Positions 20,397 through 27,775 of a DNA stretch of 35,101 nucleotides are shown here, piece by piece. A program made the position numbers and the translations under genes. The stretch spans positions 1-35,101 of the forward strand of contig NZ_BOMI01000131.1 of assembly GCF_016862115.1 (NCBI RefSeq), given 5' to 3'. Below the pieces are notes generated by a model that was not told the origin of the DNA, ran no database searches, and was given only the letters and a program-made list of their open reading frames with translations. How positions within the stretch are numbered: the first letter of the stretch is position 1; every line of letters starts with the position of its first letter. The stretch comes from Paractinoplanes deccanensis. GTDB taxonomy: Bacteria > Actinomycetota > Actinomycetes > Mycobacteriales > Micromonosporaceae.

Positions 20397-22058
20397 TCAG
20401 TCGATCTGGGGAAGTGGCGGGCCGAGCACGTCGTCGGCGTCGACGATCGTGTACGCGTAGCCCTGCTCGGCGAGGAAACGCTGCCGGTGCGCCGCGTACT
20501 CGGTGTCGATGGTGTCGCGGGAGACGACCGTGTAGAAGTGCGCCTGCCGGCCGTCGGCCTTGGGGCGCAGCACCCGGCCGAGGCGCTGGGCCTCCTCCTG
20601 GCGCGAGCCGAAGGTGCCGGAGACCTGGATCGCCACCGCCGCCTCGGGCAGGTCGATCGAGAAGTTGCCCACCTTGGAGATGACCAGGGTGCGCAGCTCG
20701 CCCGAGCGGAACGCGTCGAAGAGGCGCTCGCGCTCCTTGTTGGTCGTCGAGCCCTGCACGATCGGGGCGTCGAGGTAGTCGCCGAGCTCGTGGAGCTGGT
20801 CGATGTAACCGCCGATGACCAGCACCTGCTCGCCGGGGTGCTTGTCGACCAGGGCCCGCACGACCGGCAGTTTGGTGCGCGCGGTGGCGGCGACGCGGTA
20901 GCGCTCCTCGGCCTCTGTCACCGCGTACGACATGCGCTCGGCCTCGGTCAGGGTGACCCGCACCTCGACGCACTCGGCGGGCGCGATCCAGCCCTGCGCC
21001 TCGATGTCCTTCCACGGCGCGTCGTAGCGCTTGGGGCCGATCAGCGAGAAGACGTCGCCCTCGCGCCCGTCCTCGCGCACCAGCGTGGCGGTGAGGCCCA
21101 GCCGGCGGCGGGCCTGAAGGTCGGCGGTGAACCGGAAGATCGGCGCGGGGAGCAGGTGGACCTCGTCGTAGATGACCAGGCCCCAGTCGCGGGCGCCGAA
21201 CAGGTCGAGGTGGGTGAAGGCGCCGCCGCGGCGCGACGTGAGCACCTGGTAGGTCGCGATGGTGACCGGGCGGATCTCCTTGCGCTCGCCGCTGTATTCG
21301 CCGATCTCTTCCTCGGTGAGCGACGTGCGGGCGATCAGCTCGCGCTTCCACTGCCGGCCGGCCACCGTGTTGGTGACCAGGATCAGCGTGGTGGCCTTGG
21401 CCGTGGCCATCGCGGCCGCGCCGACCAGCGTCTTGCCGGCGCCGCAGGGCAGCACCACGACGCCGGAGCCGCCGGCCCAGAAGCCGTCGACCGCCTCCTG
21501 CTGGTAGGAGCGCAGCGTCCAGCCGTTCTCGGCCAGGCTGATCTCGTGGGCCTCGCCGTCGACGTAGCCCGCCAGGTCCTCGGCGGGCCAGCCCAGCTTG
21601 AGCAGCGCCTGCTTGAGGCGGCCCCGCTCGGACGGGTGCACCACGATGGTCTCGTCGTCGATCTTGGCGCCGAGCATGCCGGCGAGCTTCTTCGACTTCG
21701 CCACCTCGACCAGCACGATCCTGTCGAGGCCGCGCAGGACGAGGCCGTAGTTGGGGTCGTTGACGAGCTGGAGCCGTCCGTACCGGTCCATGGTCTCGGC
21801 CACGTCGACCAGCAGCGCGTTGGGCACCGGGTAGCGCGAGAACTTGATCAGCGAGTCGACGACGCTCTCGGCGTCGTGGCCCGCGGCGCGGGCATTCCAC
21901 AGACCGAGGGGCGTCAGCCTGTACGTGTGGACGTGCTCGGGGGAGCGCTCGAGCTCGGCGAACGGCGCGATCGCCATCCGGCAGGCCTGGGCGTCCGGAT
22001 GGTCGACCTCGAGGAGAAGTGTCTTGTCGGATTGAACGATCAGCGGTCCGCCGCTCAC
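20397..22058 (-). CDS. xpb: XPB/Ercc3-type DNA repair helicase
   Basis: 553 residues from GTG 22058, chosen because GGAGGGTG stands upstream and family members begin at GPLIVQSDKTLLLEVDH. The frame stays open far upstream but that part is a shadow of the next gene. Motifs in order: N-terminal damage-recognition-like domain (1-175), Q/Ia region TLRSYQQEAVDGF, Walker A PCGAGKT (204-210), DEVH box (298-301), TATLVRED (323-330), VGNFSIDLPEA and motif VI QRLGRVLRP. It is a superfamily 2 3'-5' helicase, the bacterial relative of TFIIH XPB. It sits 47 bp behind the helicase-associated gene, as in mycobacteria. Confidence 0.96.
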   Translation of the reverse strand: MSGGPLIVQSDKTLLLEVDHPDAQACRMAIAPFAELERSPEHVHTYRLTPLGLWNARAAGHDAESVVDSLIKFSRYPVPNALLVDVAETMDRYGRLQLVNDPNYGLVLRGLDRIVLVEVAKSKKLAGMLGAKIDDETIVVHPSERGRLKQALLKLGWPAEDLAGYVDGEAHEISLAENGWTLRSYQQEAVDGFWAGGSGVVVLPCGAGKTLVGAAAMATAKATTLILVTNTVAGRQWKRELIARTSLTEEEIGEYSGERKEIRPVTIATYQVLTSRRGGAFTHLDLFGARDWGLVIYDEVHLLPAPIFRFTADLQARRRLGLTATLVREDGREGDVFSLIGPKRYDAPWKDIEAQGWIAPAECVEVRVTLTEAERMSYAVTEAEERYRVAATARTKLPVVRALVDKHPGEQVLVIGGYIDQLHELGDYLDAPIVQGSTTNKERERLFDAFRSGELRTLVISKVGNFSIDLPEAAVAIQVSGTFGSRQEEAQRLGRVLRPKADGRQAHFYTVVSRDTIDTEYAAHRQRFLAEQGYAYTIVDADDVLGPPLPQID

Positions 22059-22105
22059 GTGCACACCCTCCGGAGAGCAAACAACGACCCTCCAGTCTGA
22101 CACGC

Positions 22106-24544
22106 TCACTCGTCCTCGGGCACCGCCGCCGTGATCCGGTGGAGCGCGAAGGTGTGCAGCGTCTCGGTGCGCTCGTCCTCGGCCCGCAGGTATCCGGCGC
22201 TCAACGAGACCGGCTTGACCAGCCGCGACAGCGTCGCACCGTGCGAGTCGACATAACCCACCCAGACGCGGGCCTTCTCCCGTACGGCCTGTTGCAGCAC
22301 CGCCATCGCCTGGCCGTGCTGCTGCACCGGGGTGAGGCCGCGCACGCCCTGCCCGTTCGCCGCGCGCACCCCGACCGGGGCTCGCCGCGCCGCGCGGGTC
22401 GCGATGTCGCCACGGCGGATCTGCTCCACCACGCCGGCCAGCCGGGGCCCGGCGAGCGTGGGCGGCCCGGCCTGGTCGGCCGCTCGGGCCGCCACCGACG
22501 TACGGGTCGGAGCACGGCGCACCTTGGGCCGGCTCAGCACGGCCGACCCGCCCGCGTCCTCGGCGACCGGTGCGAACCCGGCGTCGCGCAGCCCGCCCAG
22601 CAGCCGCGCCACCTGGAGCGGGCTGACCAGCACGGTCGGCGCGATCTGCCGCAGCCCCAGCGCGCCGAGCCGCTTGTCGGCCAGCACCTCGGCGATCAGC
22701 GCCTCGTCGTCGCTGCGCAGGTAGGACCCGGCGGACCCGGCGCGCAGGCCGCCGTGCTTGCGGGCGGCGTCGTCGATCATGTAGGTCAGCGTCTGCGGCA
22801 CCGGCGTGCGTGACCGGCGCCGGAAGAGCGCATGCAGGTCGGCGGCCGTGTAGCCGACGTCGAGCGCACGCCGCACGCTGGCCGTGGTCACCCGGAAGAC
22901 GCTCGCGCCGCCGGCCGACTCGGGCTCGGCGACGACGTCCAGCTCGGCGGCGAGCTCCGGCTCGGGCGGGCCGGGCACCACCACCGACAGGTCGGCCTGC
23001 ACCAGCACGTGGTCGACCGGGGCGGGCAGCAGGGCGTCCAGCGAGCGGACCGCGTCGCCCGGCGCCTCGGCCGAGACGGCGGGGCGCACGCCGAGCGGAT
23101 CGCTGTCGTCGATGTCGGGGTCTTCGAGCAGGAGGCGCCCGTACGAGGTGATGGCGCCCAGCGCGGTCACGCCGAGCTGAGCGGCGCCGGACAGCGCGTC
23201 CCGATGCGCCGCCTCGCGGCCCCGGGACCGGCGCGGGCTCTGCCAGGCGAGCAGGCCCAGCACCTCGTCGACGGCGGGCGCCGTGCCCGCTTCGAGGTCG
23301 GCCAGCACGAGCAGGGCCTCGCGGCGGGCCTGCGGGGCACCGGCGCGCTCGGCGTCGGGCGCGAGCGCGTTGATCGGCCGGTCGCGCTCGTCGCGCTGCC
23401 CGACCAGGCCCGGCTGGCGGGTCATCATCAGCCACGCGCGGGCCAGCGCCGTCCAGCGCTGGGCGATGCTGAGGGCACGCCACAGGTCGTACGCCCCGGT
23501 CGGCAGGAAGATCTCGTCCACCGGACCCGTGGCGCGGCTCACCGTGACGGAGCGGCCCGACCCGGCGACGTCGCTCTCGCCGAGCAGGCCGGCCGCGTGC
23601 GTGATCTCGAGCAGCAGGGCGGCGCCCGCCTCGTCCAGGCCGGCCGTGCGGGCGAGGCGCTTGAGGTCCCGTACGCCCAGGCCACCGGCCCGAAGCACCG
23701 GAGCGGGCTCGGCGGCGAGCGCCTCCAGCAGGGCGTCCGCGCTGCGTACCGCCTCCATGGCCTGACCCGCCCCGGCCGAGTCGACCGACTTGGGATCGCG
23801 GGACGTGCCCTCGGGCAGTGGCGGGAACGGCCGCAGCGGGCCCAGCGGACCGGTCTCGCGGCGCAGCAGCATGCCCACCTCGCGGGGCAGCTCCACCAGC
23901 TCGCCGTCGGGGCGCGGGGCGCGGCCGGCCTCGCTGATCGGCACCAGGATGTGCTGCTCCACCAGCCAGCGCACCGGCTCGGCGACCTCCGCCACCGAGC
24001 CGCGGCCCAGCGCGCCGACCGGCGGCCCCGCGGCGAGCCGGTCGAGCACGGCGCGCGCACCCGGCGGGGCGGCCAGCACCGTACGGCGGAGTTTGGCCCT
24101 GTCCGCGCAGAGCGCGGCGGCGCGCGGATCGAGGAAGTCGGCGGGGCGGCCCAGGCCCGCCGGATAGGGCGAGGTGACCTCGTCCACGGCGCCGGTCACC
24201 TCGAGCGCGTCCTCGGGGCCGTGCAGCAGGAAACGGACGCGGAGGCGGTCGATCGCCACCCGGACGTCGTCGGCCGCCACCCCGGTGGCCAGCTCGAGGA
24301 TGGCGCCGACCGAGGTGAGGGCGGTCTCGGGCGAGCGGCTCAGCCGGGCCGCGTCGAGGATCTGCAGGGTGAACTCGTCCAGGCCGTCGAGGCAGCGGGC
24401 GACGGAGCCGCGCGACTGGGCGCGAACGGCGAGGGCGGTGACGTCGGCGGGGACGGGCACGACGAGGTCCGGGCGCAGCTGAATGAGCGCGCCCAGAGCT
24501 TCGTCGGTGAGTGACCGGAGTTGATCGGCGAATGTGGTGGCCAT
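22106..24544 (-). CDS. Helicase-associated domain protein with C-terminal WYL-like domain
   Basis: 812 residues from ATG 24544; TAGCGT (24553-24558, minus) ends 8 nt upstream, suggesting a leaderless start. The body contains the XPB/Ssl2-type helicase-associated region; from about 560 it reads VLVQADLSVVVPGPPEPELAAELDVVAEPES, then FRVTTASVRRALDVGYTAADLHALFRRRSRTPVPQTLTYMIDDAARKHG. The last 70 residues (VREKARVWVGYVDSHG, RLVKPVSLSAGYLRA, FALHRI) look like a WYL domain, a ligand- or ssDNA-responsive module. The M. tuberculosis neighbour of ercc3 (Rv0862c) has the same position. It probably modulates the XPB helicase; no helicase motor is present here. Confidence 0.88.
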   Translation of the reverse strand: MATTFADQLRSLTDEALGALIQLRPDLVVPVPADVTALAVRAQSRGSVARCLDGLDEFTLQILDAARLSRSPETALTSVGAILELATGVAADDVRVAIDRLRVRFLLHGPEDALEVTGAVDEVTSPYPAGLGRPADFLDPRAAALCADRAKLRRTVLAAPPGARAVLDRLAAGPPVGALGRGSVAEVAEPVRWLVEQHILVPISEAGRAPRPDGELVELPREVGMLLRRETGPLGPLRPFPPLPEGTSRDPKSVDSAGAGQAMEAVRSADALLEALAAEPAPVLRAGGLGVRDLKRLARTAGLDEAGAALLLEITHAAGLLGESDVAGSGRSVTVSRATGPVDEIFLPTGAYDLWRALSIAQRWTALARAWLMMTRQPGLVGQRDERDRPINALAPDAERAGAPQARREALLVLADLEAGTAPAVDEVLGLLAWQSPRRSRGREAAHRDALSGAAQLGVTALGAITSYGRLLLEDPDIDDSDPLGVRPAVSAEAPGDAVRSLDALLPAPVDHVLVQADLSVVVPGPPEPELAAELDVVAEPESAGGASVFRVTTASVRRALDVGYTAADLHALFRRRSRTPVPQTLTYMIDDAARKHGGLRAGSAGSYLRSDDEALIAEVLADKRLGALGLRQIAPTVLVSPLQVARLLGGLRDAGFAPVAEDAGGSAVLSRPKVRRAPTRTSVAARAADQAGPPTLAGPRLAGVVEQIRRGDIATRAARRAPVGVRAANGQGVRGLTPVQQHGQAMAVLQQAVREKARVWVGYVDSHGATLSRLVKPVSLSAGYLRAEDERTETLHTFALHRITAAVPEDE

Positions 24545-24640
24545 CGTGTTCAACGCTAGCCGCCGTGGGACGATATTGAAGGGACCAGCCCGGCGGGCTG
24601 GCTCACTACCTCTCTCGTTGGACGCATAAGGGGAACACCA

Positions 24641-24844
24641 GTGGCCGCTCAGAACAAGTTGCCGGGTACCGCCGTCGAGGGTGGCGCCGGTCCGCGCCAG
24701 ACCAAGTCGGCCGCGCCCCAGGGCCACATGCACGTCTCCGAGATCGTGTCGGACCGCGCCGCCGCGCCCTCGCCGTTCGGCGACGACCAGACGTTCCCGC
24801 TGCCGGTCAACCGCCTCAAGTACATCCCGTCGACCCCCGCGTGA
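24641..24844 (+). CDS. Small conserved-looking protein of unknown function, coupled to HAD gene
   Basis: 67 residues from GTG 24641 with AAGGGG 7 bases upstream. The protein is Ala/Gly/Pro-rich with GHMHVSEIVSDRAAAPSPFGDDQTFPLPVNRLKYIPSTPA as its distinctive second half (seen as MHVSEIVSDR and PLPVNRLKYIPS). It looks mostly disordered, with no membrane or DNA-binding signal. The stop overlaps the GTG start of the HAD hydrolase (GTGA), so translation is coupled. I do not recognise the family. Confidence 0.7.
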   Translation: MAAQNKLPGTAVEGGAGPRQTKSAAPQGHMHVSEIVSDRAAAPSPFGDDQTFPLPVNRLKYIPSTPA

Positions 24845-25464
24845 GGGCAGCGGTCGGTTTCGATCTGGACATGACCCTGATCGACTCCCGGCCGGGGATC
24901 CGGGCGGCCTACCGGGCGCTGACCGACAAGACCGGCGTGTACGTCGACGCCGACCTCGCGGTCACCCGGCTCGGGCCGCCGCTGCGCACGGAGCTGCGTC
25001 ACTGGTTCCCGGCCGAGCAGGTCGAGGAGGCGGTCACGACGTACCGCGGGCTCTATCCGGACTACGCGATCGCGCCGACCGTGCCCACGCCGGGCGCGGA
25101 CGAGGCGCTCGCCGCCGTACGGCAAAAGGGTCTGCGTGTCGTCGTGGTCACCTCCAAGCTGGGCAGACTCGCCGAGCTGCACCTCACCCACCTGGGCATG
25201 GCGGCCGACGAGCTGGCCGGCGACCTGTTCGCCGAGGGCAAGGCGGCCGCGCTGACCGAGCACGGCGTGCGCTGGTACGTCGGCGACCACGTGGCGGACA
25301 TGGTCGCGGCCCGGACCGCCGGTGTGCCCGGCATCGGGGTGGCGACCGGTCCCTGCTCGGCGGAGGAACTGCGCGAGGCCGGCGCGGCGTACGTCCTCGA
25401 CGATCTCACCGGGTTCCCGGCGCTGCTGGACAAGATTGCAGTTGGGTCCGGGCCTGCCACTTAA
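24841..25464 (+). CDS. HAD-superfamily hydrolase (phosphoglycolate phosphatase-like)
   Basis: 207 residues from GTG 24841. Motif I is FDLDMTLIDS (7-16) with nucleophile Asp8 and acid/base Asp10. Motif II is VVVVTSKLG, motif III the Lys in EGKAAAL, and motif IV WYVGDHVADMVAARTAGVPGIGV. A helical cap (about 17-80) follows motif I, as in C1-cap phosphatases such as Gph. The substrate is unknown. It overlaps the 67-aa gene by 4 bp. Confidence 0.93.
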   Translation: MRAAVGFDLDMTLIDSRPGIRAAYRALTDKTGVYVDADLAVTRLGPPLRTELRHWFPAEQVEEAVTTYRGLYPDYAIAPTVPTPGADEALAAVRQKGLRVVVVTSKLGRLAELHLTHLGMAADELAGDLFAEGKAAALTEHGVRWYVGDHVADMVAARTAGVPGIGVATGPCSAEELREAGAAYVLDDLTGFPALLDKIAVGSGPAT

Positions 25465-25514
25465 GTAGCCTTGCCGTGAGCGGATGTTTCCATTGAGTGA
25501 AGTTGAGGTCAGCG

Positions 25515-25901
25515 GTGCCCACGGGTCGAGTGAAGTGGTACGACGCGGCGAAGGGATTCGGGTTCGTCACCAGCGATGAGGGCGGCGACGTGTTCCTGCC
25601 CAAGGGCGCGCTGCCGGCCGGTGTGGCCGAGTTGAAAACGGGGCAGCGGGTCGACTTCGGCCTGGTGGACAGCCGTCGTGGTCCGCAGGCGATGGGCGTG
25701 AAGCTGATCGACGCGCCACCGTCGCTGTCCGAGCTCCGCCGCCGCCCGGCGGAGGACCTGCACAGCATGGTCGAAGACATGATCAAGGTGCTCGAGTCGC
25801 AGGTACAGCCCGGGCTGAGCCGCGGGCGGTACCCGGACAAGCGCACCGCGCAGAAGATCGCGCAGCTGGTCCACGCGGTGGCGAAAGAGTTCGAGATCTA
25901 G
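25515..25901 (+). CDS. Cold-shock-domain protein with C-terminal helical extension
   Basis: 128 residues from GTG 25515, preceded by GAGG; GTG 25497 in frame is an alternative. The cold-shock domain occupies the first 70 residues: TGRVKWYDAAKGFGFVTSDEGGDVFLPKGAL. RNP1 (KGFGFV) is intact; RNP2 reads VFLPKGAL where most relatives have VFVHxSAL. A Lys/Arg/Glu-rich helical extension (about 75-128) is typical of the larger actinobacterial CspB-type proteins. It binds single-stranded RNA or DNA. Its stop is 2 bp from that of convergent mqnD. Confidence 0.92.
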   Translation: MPTGRVKWYDAAKGFGFVTSDEGGDVFLPKGALPAGVAELKTGQRVDFGLVDSRRGPQAMGVKLIDAPPSLSELRRRPAEDLHSMVEDMIKVLESQVQPGLSRGRYPDKRTAQKIAQLVHAVAKEFEI

Positions 25902-25903
25902 TT

Positions 25904-26731
25904 TCAGACGAACGGCTTCACGGACGGCGTCAAACCCGCCGCCGCCGCACGCTGCAACAGGGCGTCGGCGGCGGCGAGTCCGTCTTTGCCCAGCTCGAGG
26001 GTGAACTCGTTGACGTACAGGTTGATGTGCTGCTGCACGACGTCGGGCTCCATCTCCTGAGCGTTGGCGAGGATGAAGTCGCGGCTCGCGTCCGGGTTGG
26101 CCCACGCCATGCTCACCGAGTTGCGGATCCACTCGGTGGCCTCGGCCGGGTCGACGGCGCCCTTCTTGGCGAGGATCGCGCCGAGCGGGATCGGCAGGCC
26201 GGTGTCGGCCTCCCACCACTCGCCGAGGTCGACGATCGAGGTCAGGCCATAGCGCTGGTACGTGAAGCGCGCCTCGTGGATGACCAGGCCGGCATCGTAC
26301 GTGCCGTCGGCGACGCCCGGCATGATCTGGTGGAACGGGACGACCTCGATCCGGCCCGGCTGCTTGTCGGCGGCCCAGAGGCGGAACAGCAGATAGGCGG
26401 TGGTCCGGTCACCGGGGACGGCGACGGTCTTGCCGGTGAGGTCCCCGTTCGCGATCGCGTCTTTCGCCAGGACCAGCGGGCCGCAGCCCCGGCCGAGGGC
26501 GCCGCCCGTCTCGAGCAGCTCGTAGTCGTCGAGCAGCCACGGCAGGGCCGCGTAGCTCACCTTGATCAGGTCGAACTCGCCCCGCTCGGCGGCCGTGTTG
26601 GTGACGTCGACGTCGGCGAAGGTCAGGTTGACCTCGGGTGCGCCGGGGATCAGCCCGTGCACGAGAGCGTGGAAAACGAACGTGTCATTGGGACACGGGG
26701 AAACCGCGAGTGAAAGCGCCACGTCCACCAC
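25904..26731 (-). CDS. mqnD: 1,4-dihydroxy-6-naphthoate synthase MqnD (futalosine pathway)
   Basis: 275 residues from GTG 26731 (26728 also possible). The signature SPCPNDTFVFHALVHG is at the N-terminus; DVDVTNTAAERGEFDLIKVSYAALP, VAVPGDRTTAYLLFRL and DAGLVIHEARFTYQRYGL follow, with the catalytic His in the IHE segment. The fold is periplasmic-binding-protein-like. MqnD cleaves cyclic dehypoxanthinyl futalosine to 1,4-dihydroxy-6-naphthoate. It lies 117 bp downstream of mqnB on the same strand. MqnA, MqnC and MqnE are not in the window. Confidence 0.95.
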   Translation of the reverse strand: MVDVALSLAVSPCPNDTFVFHALVHGLIPGAPEVNLTFADVDVTNTAAERGEFDLIKVSYAALPWLLDDYELLETGGALGRGCGPLVLAKDAIANGDLTGKTVAVPGDRTTAYLLFRLWAADKQPGRIEVVPFHQIMPGVADGTYDAGLVIHEARFTYQRYGLTSIVDLGEWWEADTGLPIPLGAILAKKGAVDPAEATEWIRNSVSMAWANPDASRDFILANAQEMEPDVVQQHINLYVNEFTLELGKDGLAAADALLQRAAAAGLTPSVKPFV

Positions 26732-26848
26732 GCTAAAGGCGGGAGCGGTGCAGAGCGCCGCACGACGCCTGTTTCCAATCCCACACCGAGCGCCACATGT
26801 CCCTCACGCTCGCGATATGCAACCCGAGCGGGAAGCGTCACAGCCTAG

Positions 26849-26890
26849 TTATCCACAGGCTGTCCACAGGGCCGCGGAAGCTGTGGATAA
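26849..26890. repeat. DnaA-box-like cluster in the mqnB 3' end
   Basis: TTATCCACA (26849-26857) and its reverse complement TGTGGATAA (26882-26890) are exact consensus 9-mers in inverted orientation; TGTCCACA (26861-26868) between them is a near match. The outer pair extends to a 10-bp perfect inverted repeat, TTATCCACAG/CTGTGGATAA. The cluster overlaps the mqnB stop codon. Confidence 0.55.
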
Positions 26891-27499
26891 CGCGGCGAAG
26901 GCCTCCTTGAGGCGCCAGGCGGCACGGTCGCGAGGGCCGATCGGGTTCGAGATGGTGCGCAACTCGGCGAACGGCAGACCAGCGGCGGCGGTGGCGACGC
27001 CGAAACCCTCCATGGCCTCGGCCACGGCGTCGGGGAAGCGGGCGGCCAGGCGGTCGGCCGTTTCGGCGGTGCCGGTGACGGTGCTGAGGGTCAGGATGTC
27101 GCCGGCGATCGCCTGGGGGAGGGCGGAGGTGAGGGCCTTGAAGAGAAGCGGATCGGCGGGGAGTCGGCTGGTGCCGAAGCCGAGCTCGTCGATGGGGAGG
27201 AAGCCCTCGGGGGATTCGGCGCCCAGGTCGGCGCAGATGGAGCTGGTGGCCAGGACGGTGGCGCCCAGCGGGGCGCGGCCGGGGAAGCCGCCGGCGATGC
27301 CGGCGGAGATTACGGCGCGGTAGCGGGTGGTGGTGAGCAGGCGGGCGGTGGTGGCTGCGGCTGCGGCTGGGCCTACGCCTATGGGCTCGACCACTACATG
27401 GGCGGGGTCGGTGGAGGGTGGGGCGGCGGCTGCTAGTCCGGCTCGGATGGCTTCGGCTTCGGCGGGGACGGCGGTGACCACGAGAAGGGGATAGGGCAT
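26849..27499 (-). CDS. mqnB: Futalosine hydrolase MqnB
   Basis: 216 residues from ATG 27499, with GAGGA upstream; the open frame further upstream has no site and no family similarity. The protein is a PNP/MTA-nucleosidase fold: LLVVTAVPAEAEAIRAGL, VEPIGVGPAAAAATTARLL, AVISAGIAGGFPG and the active-site stretch AEAMEGFGVATAA, then ELRTISNPIGPRDRAAW. MqnB removes hypoxanthine from futalosine. Its last codons and stop (TGT GGA TAA) form a perfect DnaA-box 9-mer. It precedes mqnD. Confidence 0.95.
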   Translation of the reverse strand: MPYPLLVVTAVPAEAEAIRAGLAAAAPPSTDPAHVVVEPIGVGPAAAAATTARLLTTTRYRAVISAGIAGGFPGRAPLGATVLATSSICADLGAESPEGFLPIDELGFGTSRLPADPLLFKALTSALPQAIAGDILTLSTVTGTAETADRLAARFPDAVAEAMEGFGVATAAAGLPFAELRTISNPIGPRDRAAWRLKEAFAALSTASAALWTACG

Positions 27500-27638
27500 G
27501 CGGTGATCCTCGGGGGTTGGCTGGCTCGGCGGTCCTCGGGGTCGGTCATGCGCCGCCCACCCAGGGGCCCGCCCACCCAGGGGGCCCCCGCCTTGTGGAG
27601 CCATTCTCGCGAAAATCGCGGAGCCGCGGAGAGCCGCC

Positions 27639-27663
27639 TGTGGATAACTCCGGCTGTGGATAA
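27639..27663. repeat. Two direct DnaA-box-like 9-mers upstream of mqnB
   Basis: TGTGGATAA at 27639-27647 and again at 27655-27663, 16 bp apart in the same orientation, in the 276-bp gap between mqnB and the MFS gene. The same gap holds a direct repeat GCCCACCCAGGGG (27555-27567, 27571-27583) and the palindrome GGGGGCCCCC (27580-27589). Nothing coding was found in the gap. Confidence 0.5.
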
Positions 27664-27775
27664 CTGTCCAGCGGAACCCGGCCGCGCGGAACCCGTCGAG
27701 CAGGGAGGGCGCGGGGGCGAGGAGCGCCAACGAGGCGGGGCGCGGCGAGGGAACAAGCAGACCGGACCCGGGCGG

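Noticed and set aside
22059..23483. Extra 475 codons upstream in the XPB frame (1028-residue protein)
   Set aside because: That stretch overlaps the helicase-associated gene, is Arg/Ala-rich without motifs, and a good ribosome site and family start occur at 22058.
26849..27663. DnaA-box clusters as a replication origin
   Set aside because: No dnaA, dnaN, gyrB or AT-rich unwinding region is present; only 4-5 boxes in 800 bp.
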